Shown piece after piece: positions 43,097-52,146 of a stretch of DNA of 64,000 nt (position 1 is its first letter; each line of letters opens with the position of its first letter). A program made the translations under genes and the position numbers. Origin of the DNA: Kamptonema formosum PCC 10802 (GTDB taxonomy: Bacteria; Cyanobacteriota; Cyanobacteriia; Cyanobacteriales; Oscillatoriaceae); the NCBI RefSeq assembly GCF_000332335.1, contig NZ_KB235952.1:214319-278318 (forward strand), in the 5' to 3' direction. The notes beneath the pieces are model-generated. The model was given only the letters and a program-made list of their open reading frames with translations. It searched no databases and had not been told where the DNA came from.

Positions 43097-43129
43097 AGAA
43101 ACCCGGTTACTTTAAGAAACCGGGTTTCT
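43097..43129. repeat. AGAAACCCGGTT/AACCGGGTTTCT hairpin
   Basis: A variant of the hairpin repeat with a TTACTTT loop, just upstream of the DUF6671 gene (that is, at its 5' side). The rest of 43022-43443 holds nothing I can identify. Confidence 0.7.
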
Positions 43130-43443
43130 AAAGTAATCGCACCGCTGCGACCGAGTTCCCCCGCTCGCCTGCTGTGCGCAAAACGAAGCCATCGGAGAGG
43201 TCAGCCGTTAAATTTGCGCAGCAGATAGCCTGAGTGTAGAATGGACAGCGATTAGAATATGCTAGCCAGACGCCTGACCGCTTGCCGCCGGCGCAATGGG
43301 TGCCGCACCAATTGCGCCGGCGGCGAGACGAAAACTCCCCTGAGCTGCGGCCTCTCGCTGGGAATTTCAGTAAAAATACGGCTGCCAACGCCGGCTCGAA
43401 TAAGGACAATGTTGGCATGATCTTATTGATTTGACATCTACCT

Positions 43444-43686
43444 ATGGACAGAAAGACCCAGCGGCTATTTATTTTTATTTTGGCGTGCAGTGCTGTGGGA
43501 GTCGCTCTTGGCGGAACGGCCAGCCGAGCTGAACTAAATCACTGCCTGACGGCTGCGACGCCGGCGAGCGAGTGCCTCACCCAAGATCCGCTGCTCAAGA
43601 CGCTTGAGGGGATGAGCGTTGGCTTGGTGGCGGGAGCGGGAGCGGCCCTGGGCGTAACCTTCCAGATGGGGCAGAAAGATAGCTGA
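43444..43686 (+). CDS. Small two-helix membrane protein
   Basis: 80 residues: an N-terminal hydrophobic segment (FIFILACSAVGVALGGTAS) that may be a signal anchor, a short loop with two cysteines (HCLTAATPASECLT) likely forming a disulfide on the extracytoplasmic side, then a glycine-rich second helix (MSVGLVAGAGAALGVTFQMG). No family I recognise; the two-Cys loop argues for a real gene. Confidence 0.6.
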   Translation: MDRKTQRLFIFILACSAVGVALGGTASRAELNHCLTAATPASECLTQDPLLKTLEGMSVGLVAGAGAALGVTFQMGQKDS

Positions 43687-43915
43687 GATTTCAGCAACCC
43701 CCGCAACCCGTCCGCACGCTACTGCAATGCCAGCGGCACCTTCTGCTCCTGCCGGTGGGAGAGGGCTGCCAGACGAGAGAATGCTTTAAAATCCGTTTTA
43801 ATAATCTGGATAATGGCCGGTGCGGGATGGGTGAGGGGAGCATCCCCCTTTGGGGGAGCGGGAGAGAGGGGGAGCGGGGGAGAAAGGAGTCACGGGCAAT
43901 AACCCCGGAGAGGAT

Positions 43916-44000
43916 ATTATCGCAGTATTCACTTAGGCTAGGACAGTAGGACAGGCGAGACGCCTGTCCTACGCCTTTTATCCCTAGGGCACTGATGTCC
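43916..44000. repeat. MITE-like repeat, family 1, truncated on the right
   Basis: Starts TTATCGCAGTATTCACTTAGG with the core GGACAGGCGAGACGCCTGTCC and continues to GGCACTGATGTCC, but lacks the terminal TGCTGCTATA. Confidence 0.65.
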
Positions 44001-44035
44001 GTTCCCCATGTGGCTAGTGCTAGAATCCGCAGCGC

Positions 44036-44809
44036 TCACTGCAAGCCCCTCTGCTGTAAAAATTGCTCTATGCGGCTAGCTTCAGGAGTTTTGCCCTCTG
44101 CTTTGAATAATTCCACGGCTTTTTTAAGGTTGTCTATCCCCTCCTCTTGCTGTCCTCGATCCAGCAGGGCCAGCCCCAAGTTTCTGCGAGCCTCTGCGTA
44201 TTTGGAATTAATTTCAATAGCTTGCCGGAGCTGGGCGACCGCCTCCTCCATCTGCCCTTGCTTTGCCAGAGCCAGACCCAAGGCATTGTGAGCTAGGGCG
44301 TACTTGGAATTGATATTAATGGCTTGCCGGAACTCCGCAACTGCTTCGTCTAGCTTTCCTTGAGCGTAAAGAGCATTGCCCAACTTATAGTGAGTGATCG
44401 CATCATTTGGGTATCGCTGAAGCCCTTGCCTCAAGAGAGACTCCGCACTTTCCAACAGAGCCCGCCCATTGCTTTGGGAGCCTTCGATATACAGCTCAGT
44501 CGCCTTGCTCAATACTGAGGCGTAGCCTTGGCCGATTTGAGTGCATTCCTTCTTCTCTTCCTCGTCTGATTCATCCTTTTTTGGTTTCTTTTTGCAGATG
44601 TACAAATCGTCTTTTTTCATTTCGTAAAAGACGATTTCACCGGCAGCAGGATTTGGATTATTGCTCTGTGAGAGGAGAAGCTCAGCCGGCTGAGCGAAAG
44701 AAGGTTGAGAGAGCAGGAACGGACACGCGCCCGCACCAGCGATAACCCTGACAGCGAGCCACTTGAGAGGCTGAACTGGGGAGAGCGAATTGTGGTTTTT
44801 CACCTGCAT
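44036..44809 (-). CDS. Exported TPR-repeat protein
   Basis: 257 residues. N-terminal region contains a probable signal peptide with a longish basic start (residues 1-40, ending SFAQPA). A lysine/glutamate-rich linker (KKKPKKDESDEEEKK, about 72-87) follows. Then about four tetratricopeptide repeats (about 115-250), with canonical positions, for example AITHYKLGNALYAQGKLDEA and VAEFRQAININSKYALAHNA. TPRs are protein-interaction scaffolds. The partner is unknown. Confidence 0.82.
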   Translation of the reverse strand: MQVKNHNSLSPVQPLKWLAVRVIAGAGACPFLLSQPSFAQPAELLLSQSNNPNPAAGEIVFYEMKKDDLYICKKKPKKDESDEEEKKECTQIGQGYASVLSKATELYIEGSQSNGRALLESAESLLRQGLQRYPNDAITHYKLGNALYAQGKLDEAVAEFRQAININSKYALAHNALGLALAKQGQMEEAVAQLRQAIEINSKYAEARRNLGLALLDRGQQEEGIDNLKKAVELFKAEGKTPEASRIEQFLQQRGLQ

Positions 44810-44930
44810 GAGCGTTTACACCAGATGTCTGTTTTGTCAAGAGGAGCGAGCGGAAAGCTTTGGGCAACCGGCAAGAGCTGCTAAAACATTAACAATACTC
44901 TACAACTACCCGTTTTCCCTCCCGACTGCA

Positions 44931-45003
44931 GGATTTTGGATGCGTGGATTTTGGATGCGTGGATTTTGGATTGGGGCGTGGGGTATGGGGTATGGGGCGT
45001 GGG
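44931..45003. repeat. GGATTTTGGATGCGT and GGGGTATGGGGCGT tandem repeats
   Basis: A 15-bp unit GGATTTTGGATGCGT in two and a half copies continues into a GGGGTATGGGG run. Belongs to the heptad (TTGGATT) class. The 44810-45162 stretch holds no gene otherwise. Confidence 0.75.
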
Positions 45004-45162
45004 GCTCTGGGCTGAAAGCGCCCCACTGTGCAATACATATTGTTGGGAACGCAGACATCACAAGCGCGCCCTCAGGTTCCCAATTCCGGACAGGCGCAAA
45101 TAGCCGGCAGCGCCCTCATCCCCAGCAGGGGCGGGGGAAAGCGCCCGCCCCTAGCTGGAAAA

Positions 45163-47130
45163 TTAGGCTCCTGAGCGCAGCTTGTCGAGGACGGTGCGAT
45201 CTTCGAGGGTGGAAGTGTCACCGGCAACTTCCTGACCGGCAGCCAGCGAGCGCAGCAGCCGGCGCATAATTTTCCCCGAGCGAGTCTTGGGCAAACCGTC
45301 AGTAAAGCGGATTTCGCCCGGACGGGCAATCGCGCCAATTTCGCTGACCACATGCTGCTTGAGCTCTTTTACCAGCGCCTCGCTGGGGCTGTGGGTGTTT
45401 TCCAAGGTTACGAAAGCGACAATTTCTTCCCCTTTGAGGGCATCCGGCTTACCGACAACCGCCGCCTCAGCCACCGCTGGGTGCGACACCAGCGCCGACT
45501 CGATTTCCATCGTGCCCAGCCGGTGCCCGGCGACATTAATCACGTCATCGACGCGCCCCATCACCCAGAAATAGCCGTCCGCATCTTTCCGCGCCCCATC
45601 GCCGGCAAAGTAGAAATGCTGCCCGTCTTTGGGGGGGATGTGCTCCCAGTAGGTGCGGCGGAAGCGTTCTGGGTCGCCGTAGACCGTCCGCATCATGCCG
45701 GGCCAGGGGTGTTCAATGGCCAGATAGCCGCCTTGGTTAGCCCCCACCGTATTGCCGTCCAAATCCACGACATCGACGAGAATTCCGGGGAAAGGCAGGG
45801 TGGCGGAACCGGGTTTGGTGGGGATGGCACCGGGGAGGGGGGTAATCATAATCCCGCCGGTTTCTGTTTGCCACCAGGTATCGACAATTGGGCAGCGCTG
45901 ACCGCCAATGACGCGATAGTACCACATCCAGGTTTCCGGGTTAATAGGTTCGCCCACGGTTCCCAGCAGTCGCAGGGAGGAGAGGTTGCGGGATTTGGGG
46001 TGGTGCTCGCCCATCTTGATGAAGGTGCGGATGGCGGTGGGTGCCGTGTAGAAGATGGTGACGCCGTATTTTTCGATCGCGTCCCAGAAACAGCCTGGGT
46101 TGGAGGAACGGGGGGCACCTTCGTACATGACGGTGGTGGCACCGTTGGAGAGGGGTCCGTAAACGATGTAGCTGTGGCCGGTAATCCAGCCCACGTCAGC
46201 GGTGCACCAGTAGACGTCGGTATCTTGCAGGTCGAAGATCCACTTCGTCGTCATGTGGGTGTAGAGGTTGTAACCGGCAGTCGTGTGGACTACGCCTTTG
46301 GGCTTGCCGGTGCTGCCGCTGGTGTAGAGGATGAACAGCAGGTCTTCGCTGTCCATCGGTTCCGCAGGGCAGTTGGCGGAGACGCCTTTTTGCAAGTCGT
46401 GCCACCAGTGATCGCGCCCCGCTGTCATGTGGATTTGCTGGCCGGTGCGCTGGACCACCAGGACATCTTTGACAGTGGGCACACCTTCCGCCAGGGCTTT
46501 GTCCACTTGCTCTTTCAGGGGGACGACCGCATCTTTGCGCCAGCCCCCGTCAGCAGTGACCACAAGTTTGGCTTGCCCGTCGATCAGGCGATCTCGCAGG
46601 GCTTCGGCGCTAAATCCGCCGAAAACAACGCTGTGCGGGGCTCCGATGCGGGCGCAGGCGAGCATGGCAATCGCCGCTTCCGGAATCATCGGCATGTAGA
46701 TGCCGACGCGATCGCCTTTTTGCACGCCCAGCTGTTTGAGGACGTTGGCAAACTGGCAGACTTCCCGGTGCAGCTGGGCGTAGGTGAGGGTGCGGGAGTC
46801 GCCCGGTTCGCCCTCCCAAATCAGGGCGGCTTTGTTTTTGCGCCAGGTGGTGAGGTGCCGGTCGAGACAGTTGTAGGAAATGTTGGTTTTACCGCCGACG
46901 AACCACTTGGCATTGGGGGGCTGCCAGTCGAGCACGGTGTCCCACTTCTGGAACCAGTGCAGTTCTTGTTCGGCGAGCTCCGCCCAGAATTTCTGGGGGT
47001 CCGCTTTGGCGCGTTCGTACAGCTGTCTGTAGTCTTCCAGGCTTTTGATGTGGGCGTTCTGGGAGAATTCCGCTGGGGGCTGCAACAGCCGCTCTTCGTG
47101 CAGGATGGATTCGATGGTGGCTTCGGACAT
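45163..47130 (-). CDS. acs: Acetyl-coenzyme A synthetase
   Basis: Acetate + ATP + CoA to acetyl-CoA through acetyl-AMP. 655 residues, standard family length. Adenylation P-loop [11 protein letters not shown] (about 265-275), WWQTETGG substrate motif, [20 protein letters not shown] hinge and the acetylation-regulated lysine in TRSGKIMRR (about residue 620). The start gives the ACS-type N-terminal [14 protein letters not shown]. Sited upstream of the STAND gene in divergent orientation; the 430 bp between holds repeats only. Confidence 0.96.
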   Translation of the reverse strand: MSEATIESILHEERLLQPPAEFSQNAHIKSLEDYRQLYERAKADPQKFWAELAEQELHWFQKWDTVLDWQPPNAKWFVGGKTNISYNCLDRHLTTWRKNKAALIWEGEPGDSRTLTYAQLHREVCQFANVLKQLGVQKGDRVGIYMPMIPEAAIAMLACARIGAPHSVVFGGFSAEALRDRLIDGQAKLVVTADGGWRKDAVVPLKEQVDKALAEGVPTVKDVLVVQRTGQQIHMTAGRDHWWHDLQKGVSANCPAEPMDSEDLLFILYTSGSTGKPKGVVHTTAGYNLYTHMTTKWIFDLQDTDVYWCTADVGWITGHSYIVYGPLSNGATTVMYEGAPRSSNPGCFWDAIEKYGVTIFYTAPTAIRTFIKMGEHHPKSRNLSSLRLLGTVGEPINPETWMWYYRVIGGQRCPIVDTWWQTETGGIMITPLPGAIPTKPGSATLPFPGILVDVVDLDGNTVGANQGGYLAIEHPWPGMMRTVYGDPERFRRTYWEHIPPKDGQHFYFAGDGARKDADGYFWVMGRVDDVINVAGHRLGTMEIESALVSHPAVAEAAVVGKPDALKGEEIVAFVTLENTHSPSEALVKELKQHVVSEIGAIARPGEIRFTDGLPKTRSGKIMRRLLRSLAAGQEVAGDTSTLEDRTVLDKLRSGA

Positions 47131-47229
47131 CGGTGTTTCTGTAACTGGGATTACTCTTTTACTCTATTTTTGAGGCAGATGGGGGGAAAGAATCTTGAAT
47201 TTTTTTTAAGATGGGGGGTGGGGGGTTTG

Positions 47230-47372
47230 ACCCGCCCCCTGTACGGTGCCCAAGGAAGAGAGGAGGGATTGTGAGCCGCCCCCTGTACGGTGCCCAAGGA
47301 AGAGAGGAGGGATTGTGAGCCGCCAAGACGCCAAGGACGCCAAGGAAGAGAGGAGGGATTGCCAAAGGAGCA
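47230..47372. repeat. 44-45 bp tandem repeats with GCCAAGACGCCAAGG units
   Basis: Two near-identical copies of CCGCCCCCTGTACGGTGCCC then AAGGAAGAGAGGAGGGATTGT at 47230 and 47274, and a third in which the first half is replaced by CCGCCAAGACGCCAAGGACG. The last belongs to the common cyanobacterial repeat seen also at 10531, 31947, about 47480 (inverse) and 63722. A GTAGAGAGGCGACATATCGC fragment lies at about 47438. Confidence 0.8.
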
Positions 47373-47565
47373 AGAAGCCGATTAGAATCAGTTATCCTTT
47401 CGCGGGAAACAGGCAGTGAGGGCCAACCGGCAACAGTAGAGAGGCGACATATCGCGTCTGTACATCTTATCCAACCTTGGCGTCCTCTGCGTCTTGGCGG
47501 TTCAATGAATCGCTTCCTCTCAGCCACTAACGGCTATTTTTTCCAAGTGCAAGATTTTCAGGGAA

Positions 47566-50500
47566 ATGGGATTAGATAGGGTGATGGGATTAGATATACA
47601 GCGATTTTTTGACAGTTGCGATCCGAGCAAAACTCTGGTAATAGAAAAGCCAGAAGACCGGCAGTATTATATCGATTTTGCCTCGGTGCGGGGTGGCAAG
47701 GTGATTGAGGCGCTGGCGCGAACGATTGCCCGCCTCTCGCCAGACAAGCCCACTTGCCAGCTGTTTACCGGCCATATCGGTTGCGGGAAGTCCACGGAGT
47801 TGCGCCGGCTGGAATCGGACTTAAAGCAGCAGGGCTTTCATGTGGTCTATTTTGAGTCCACTAAAGACCTGGATATGGCTGATGTGGACGTGACGGATAT
47901 CTTGCTGGCGATTACCCGCCAAATCGCTGAAAGTCTGGAAGCGGTTGGCATTAAGATAAAGCCGGGGTATTTCCAGAAGCTGTTTGATGAGATGGGGGAT
48001 TTTTTGCAAACGCCGATCGATCTGTCGTATGAGGGCGAGTGGTCGCTTCCGCTCAATATTGGCAAGATTACGGCGAAGACTAAAGACAGCCCGAATCTTC
48101 GCAGCCAATTGAGGCAGTACCTGGAACCGCGCACGAATAATATCTTGGAGGCGATTAATAAAGAAGTTCTGGAACGCGCAACGCAGGAGCTGAAAGCCAA
48201 GGGCAAAAGAGGTCTTGTGGCGATTGTGGATAATTTGGATCGGGTGGACGCTCGCGCCAAAACCACACAGCGCTCTCTGCCAGAGTATTTATTTATTGAT
48301 CGGGGCGAGCAGCTGCGCCAGCTAAACTGTCACGTTGTTTATACTATCCCGCTGGCGCTGATTTTCTCGAATGACAGTGAGACGCTGAAGAATCGCTTGG
48401 GTGGCGGGGTGGCTCCTTCGGTTTTGCCGATGGTGCCGGTGCGGTTGCGAGATGGAAGTTTGTTTGAGGACGGCATGGCGCTGCTGCGACAGATGGTGCT
48501 CGCTAGGGCTTTTCCAGAGGTTGCCCCGCAAGAGCGGCTGGAATTGATTTCACAAGTGTTTGACACTCCTGAAACCCTCGACCGGCTCTGCTGCATCAGT
48601 GGCGGTCACGTGCGGAATTTGCTGGGACTGCTGTACAGCTGTTTGCGATTAGAAGACCCGCCCCTGTCGCGGGACTGTCTGGACAGTGTGATTCGGGAAT
48701 ATCGCGACAGTCTGGTGCCGATTGCATTTTCGCTCCCCACTGAGGAGTTAGCGGAGTTTGTCCAGCAAGAAGCGGACATTCTGTTTGAAGGAATTTTGGA
48801 TGCCGGTGGGGAGAGGGTTGCGGAAGATGCCGGTGATGCCGGCAAGCGCTTGGAACTGGACTCTGCCCTGAAAGCGCTGGAAAGTCGCGGGAAGTTGCCA
48901 CCGGCACTGGAAGCGAGCCGGCAATTTATTTTGGGGCGCGAGGCTTTTGTCAATAACCAGATGGAGCCAGCGCGACAGCTTTTCGAGGAAAGTCTGGCGT
49001 TTTGGCAGCAAAGCCATAATGCACAGCGGCAAGCGTGTTTGCTGTTCCATCTCGCCTTGTGGTGGCGGCGAGACGCCAGCGCCGGCACAGCTGAGGAAAA
49101 AACAGGAAGCCTGCAAATTGCAAAGGATTACTACTGGCAGTGCGCCGATGTTTTGCTACAGGCGAATCGCCCCGATTTGGCGGTAAAATTTATTGACAAA
49201 TTGGCAGAATTTTTGCTAGAATTGAAAGAGTGGGACGAGCTGGAATCAATGGCGAATTCCGCTCTTGCGCAGCACGCCACCTGTCCGGATTCCCTCAGAG
49301 AGGCGAAGGCTTGGGGCTTTCTCGCTGAGGCAGCTCTGGCCAAATTCCTGTGGGGGAAAGCTAAGCAATATGCCGAAACGGCGCTGCAAAAGATTGCTGC
49401 GCATGAAGTCCGCGAAGGCGGACTTCGTTTGTATAGCCGCGAATTCCATTCGCCTGGTATATTACATTCACCCGGTATATTCAATTCCCCCGGTATAATC
49501 CAGAATTGGTGCCGGCTGTTGCTAGCGCTGGCGCAACAGAATCTCCATGAAGTGCCGGTGGCACTGGAAAACCTGGAAACTGCCAAAAGCGAATGCCCGC
49601 ACGATCGCAATCCCCCGCTTTACATTCGCATATTAGAGGCGTTGCGGTCGCTTTACTTTCAGGAGCGCCGGTATCTAGACGCCTTCAATCTCAAGCAAGA
49701 AAAGCTGCAAATTGAGCACCTGTATGGGCTGCGAGCGTTTATCGGTGCCAGCCGGCTGCGGGCGCAGCGACAAGCGACTCAATCTATTCTATCACAAGCC
49801 GGTGCGGCAGACGCTCAGATCGCAACCATTGCCCCAGAAATTGTGGCGTCGGGGCGGGAAAAAGATGTCAGGGACTTAATCGAGCGAATTAGCCGCGATG
49901 ACTGCAAAATCATTGTAATTCACGGGCCGTCTGGTGTGGGCAAAAGTTCCCTGGTAGCGGCGGGATTCGTGCCGGCACTGTATCAAATCGGCACAATTGA
50001 GGCTCGAAATACCCTGCCGGCGGTTGTGCGAGTTTACACAGACTGGGTTGGGGAATTGGGGAAAGCTTTGGCAGAGGCGGTGCAAAATGTAGAGACGCGA
50101 AATTTCGCGTCTCTACCGGCACCCCTGACTTCTGTTGAGGCTCTTCTGCAACAGTTGCGGAACAGTGGGGAGCGCCACCGGCTGACGGTGCTGATATTTG
50201 ACCAGTTTGAGGAGTTCTTCTTTAATGGCTCCACCCCCGATAAGCGGCGAGAGTTTTGGGAGTTTTTGCGGGAATGTGCGGACTGGATTCCCTACCTGAA
50301 AGTCATCCTGTCGCTGCGGGAAGATTACCTGCACTATTTATTAGAAGCCGAGCGCTTCACGCCGATTGAGATTGCCAAAAACAGCCTGCTCGCCAGAGAG
50401 ATGCGCTACCCTCTGGCAGATTTATCTCCCGCAGCTGCAAAAGCCGTTATTCAAAGTTTAACCCAAAATTCCTTTCACTTAGAAGCCGCCCTAATTGACG

Positions 50501-51522
50501 AACTCGTGCGAGACTTAGCCGGCGAACTGGGCGAGGTGCGCCCCATAGAGTTGCAGGTAGTGGGGGCGCAGCTGCAAGCGGAGAAAATCCAAACCCTGGA
50601 ACAGTACCGGCAAAAAGGCCCGAACGATAAGCTAGTGGGGCGATTTTTACAGGAAGTGGTGCGAGATTGCGGTGAGGAAAATCAACGCGCCGCTCAATTA
50701 GTGCTATACTTGTTAACGGATGAGAATAACACCCGACCGCTGAAAACTCGCGCCGACTTGGCGAAGGATTTGGCAGCAGAAGCGGACAAATTAGAGTTAG
50801 TGCTGGAGATTCTGGTAAAATCGGGATTGGTGTTTTTGCTGCCGCAAGCCCCCACCGACCGCTACCAGCTGATTCACGACTATCTCGTGTCTTTCATCCG
50901 CCAGCAGCGCGGCGCGGAATTGCTGGCAGAACTGGAAAGGGAGAAAGAACAGCGCATTAGAGCGGAAGCTGATTTGGAACGGCAGTTGGCAGAGGCGCAG
51001 TTAAAGGCTTTGAGTGCTTCTTCAGAAGCTCTTTTCGCCTCGAATTACAAATTGGACGCCCTGATAGAAAGTTTAAAAGCCGGTGGGCAGCTGAAGCGAA
51101 CTGTCTGGGAGATAGACGCCGGCACTCGCAATCAAGTTGTGCTTGCGCTGCACCAGGCGGTTTACGGGGTGAGAGAGCGCAACACCTTGGAGGGGCACAG
51201 CGGTCCAGTCTGGAGCGCCGCCATAAGCCCCGACGGCAAAACGGTGGTTTCTGCCGGTGCTGACGGTACAGTCAGGCTGTGGGACATTCAGGGCAAAGCG
51301 CTGAAAACCCTCAAAGGGCACAGCGGTAAAGTCAGGAGCGCCGTATTCAGCCCCGACGGCAAAACGGTGGTTTCTGTCAGTGATGACGGTACGCTGATTC
51401 TGTGGAATTTGGATTTGGATAGTCTGCTGGCGCTCGGGTGCGATTGGCTGAAAGATTACCTTTCCACCCATCCCGACAAGCTGGAAGAACTCACGGCATG
51501 TCAAAACCCGTCCCTCTTCTAG
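47566..51522 (+). CDS. STAND-type protein: AAA ATPase, TPR-like, nSTAND ATPase, short WD40
   Basis: 1318 residues. Part 1 (about 1-400) has a P-loop GHIGCGKS (69-76) and Walker B LVAIVDNLD (217-225). Part 2 (about 450-730) is helical with TPR-like character. Part 3 (about 760-1110) is a second NTPase with P-loop GPSGVGKSS (787-795) and LIFDQFEEFF (876-885). A coiled coil with EKEQRIRAEADLERQLAEAQ (about 1126-1145) follows. Only two WD40 repeats (LEGHSGPVWSAAISPDGKTV, LKGHSGKVRSAVFSPDGKTV) precede the end. Relatives carry far more WD40s, and an in-frame TAG at 51520 stops a tail that reads on after it (KAALALVKQGEEFARQGEVK). Repeats are inserted in frame at residues 613-645 and about 841-851. 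Signal-sensing ATPases of this class include antiviral ones; the role here is unknown. Confidence 0.85.
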   Translation: MGLDRVMGLDIQRFFDSCDPSKTLVIEKPEDRQYYIDFASVRGGKVIEALARTIARLSPDKPTCQLFTGHIGCGKSTELRRLESDLKQQGFHVVYFESTKDLDMADVDVTDILLAITRQIAESLEAVGIKIKPGYFQKLFDEMGDFLQTPIDLSYEGEWSLPLNIGKITAKTKDSPNLRSQLRQYLEPRTNNILEAINKEVLERATQELKAKGKRGLVAIVDNLDRVDARAKTTQRSLPEYLFIDRGEQLRQLNCHVVYTIPLALIFSNDSETLKNRLGGGVAPSVLPMVPVRLRDGSLFEDGMALLRQMVLARAFPEVAPQERLELISQVFDTPETLDRLCCISGGHVRNLLGLLYSCLRLEDPPLSRDCLDSVIREYRDSLVPIAFSLPTEELAEFVQQEADILFEGILDAGGERVAEDAGDAGKRLELDSALKALESRGKLPPALEASRQFILGREAFVNNQMEPARQLFEESLAFWQQSHNAQRQACLLFHLALWWRRDASAGTAEEKTGSLQIAKDYYWQCADVLLQANRPDLAVKFIDKLAEFLLELKEWDELESMANSALAQHATCPDSLREAKAWGFLAEAALAKFLWGKAKQYAETALQKIAAHEVREGGLRLYSREFHSPGILHSPGIFNSPGIIQNWCRLLLALAQQNLHEVPVALENLETAKSECPHDRNPPLYIRILEALRSLYFQERRYLDAFNLKQEKLQIEHLYGLRAFIGASRLRAQRQATQSILSQAGAADAQIATIAPEIVASGREKDVRDLIERISRDDCKIIVIHGPSGVGKSSLVAAGFVPALYQIGTIEARNTLPAVVRVYTDWVGELGKALAEAVQNVETRNFASLPAPLTSVEALLQQLRNSGERHRLTVLIFDQFEEFFFNGSTPDKRREFWEFLRECADWIPYLKVILSLREDYLHYLLEAERFTPIEIAKNSLLAREMRYPLADLSPAAAKAVIQSLTQNSFHLEAALIDELVRDLAGELGEVRPIELQVVGAQLQAEKIQTLEQYRQKGPNDKLVGRFLQEVVRDCGEENQRAAQLVLYLLTDENNTRPLKTRADLAKDLAAEADKLELVLEILVKSGLVFLLPQAPTDRYQLIHDYLVSFIRQQRGAELLAELEREKEQRIRAEADLERQLAEAQLKALSASSEALFASNYKLDALIESLKAGGQLKRTVWEIDAGTRNQVVLALHQAVYGVRERNTLEGHSGPVWSAAISPDGKTVVSAGADGTVRLWDIQGKALKTLKGHSGKVRSAVFSPDGKTVVSVSDDGTLILWNLDLDSLLALGCDWLKDYLSTHPDKLEELTACQNPSLF
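49405..49500. repeat. GTCCGCGAAGGCGGAC repeat and three 18-bp units inside the STAND gene
   Basis: A GAAGTCCGCGAAGGCGGACTT palindrome, then TTTGTATAGCCGCGAATTCC (like 36597) and three tandem 18-bp units (CATTCGCCTGGTATATTA-type, 49447-49500). In protein they give EVREGGLRLYSREF and three HSPGIL/NSPGI units. The frame is intact (multiple of three). Confidence 0.85.
50089..50116. repeat. Perfect 28-bp palindrome inside the STAND gene
   Basis: GTAGAGACGCGAAA and its exact inverse TTTCGCGTCTCTAC, in frame as VETRNFASL. Same family as the intergenic copies at 22411, 47438 and 61351. Confidence 0.9.
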
Positions 51523-51598
51523 AAAGCCGCTCTAGCTTTGGTTAAACAGGGCGAGGAGTTTGCAAGGCAGGGTGAGGTTAAGACAGGGATTGCACGAT
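51523..51598 (+). pseudogene. Fossil C-terminal tail of the STAND protein
   Basis: Directly after the TAG at 51520-51522, the same frame reads KAALALVKQGEEFARQGEVK, TGIAR, then TGA at 51597. Helical tails with a Q-G-E-E-x-A-R-x-G-x-V pattern are usual after the last WD40 region in relatives, so a nonsense mutation probably shortened the protein. Confidence 0.55.
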
Positions 51599-51599
51599 G

Positions 51600-51723
51600 A
51601 AATGGTTTGCGGTGCCGCTGAAATGGTTTGAGATGCCGGTGAAATGGTTTGGCGTGCCGGTGAAATGGTTTGCGGTGCCGGTGAAATTGTTTGGGGTGCC
51701 GGCAATTTGTCTTGCGGTGCCGG
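51600..51723. repeat. Six 21-bp tandem repeats, AAATGGTTTGCGGTGCCGGTG type
   Basis: Unit of 21 bp in about six imperfect copies, each containing a TGCCGGTG. Read in frame from an ATG at 51597 it gives heptapeptides KWFAVPL, KWFEMPV, KWFGVPV, KWFAVPV, KLFGVPA. The open frame 51597-51824 has no ribosome site and I do not call it a gene. A TGGGTGACGCGAAGCGCGTC palindrome lies just after (51751-51775, related copy at 63751). Confidence 0.85.
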
Positions 51724-51828
51724 CTTCTGCTTTGAACAGGCGCTCTCAGGTGGGTGACGCGAAGCGCGTCACCCACCCTACTAACACTGTTCCTGTGCTA
51801 CCATTACCTATAAAGGAGGGTTAAAAGC

Positions 51829-52146
51829 ATGAATCAAAGACTTGTTGAATCTCTCGCCCAAATTATTCTATCACTCTCCCAAGAGGAACGTCAACTCCTA
51901 GACACCAAAATCGCCCCGCCAGCACCGGCTACTCTCTCCCCATCACTTCAACAAGAAGTCTTGGCTTTAGAAAAGCGCCTGCAAACCTTTGAAGCACAGT
52001 ATCAGATGTCGTCAGAGGAGTTCTATCAGCGGTTTCGGGCGGGGGAGTTAGGAGATGCAATGGATTTTTTTGAGTGGAATGTGTTCTATGAAATGTGGAA
52101 GTCTGCCCAAAACCTGTCAGAATCTTTTGAGGCGAAATCTACCTAA
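51829..52146 (+). CDS. Putative antitoxin, TumA-like
   Basis: 105 residues, predicted all-helical. N-terminal part LVESLAQIILSLSQEERQLL and the C-terminal part SSEEFYQRFRAGELGDAMDF with FFEWNVFYEMWKSAQ are typical of small cyanobacterial proteins that precede DUF6516 genes. The stop TAA overlaps the next ATG (TAATG), giving translational coupling, as usual for toxin-antitoxin pairs with the antitoxin first. A good ribosome site (AAAGGAGGG) precedes ATG 51829. Antitoxin role is inferred from position and partner. Confidence 0.72.
   Translation: MNQRLVESLAQIILSLSQEERQLLDTKIAPPAPATLSPSLQQEVLALEKRLQTFEAQYQMSSEEFYQRFRAGELGDAMDFFEWNVFYEMWKSAQNLSESFEAKST

Noticed and set aside
47159-47527. 122-residue minus-strand frame upstream of the STAND gene
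   Set aside because: Consists of translated intergenic repeats.
51597-51824. KWFxVPV heptapeptide frame as a real gene
   Set aside because: No ribosome site, and the sequence is a tandem repeat followed by a palindromic repeat; kept only as a finding.
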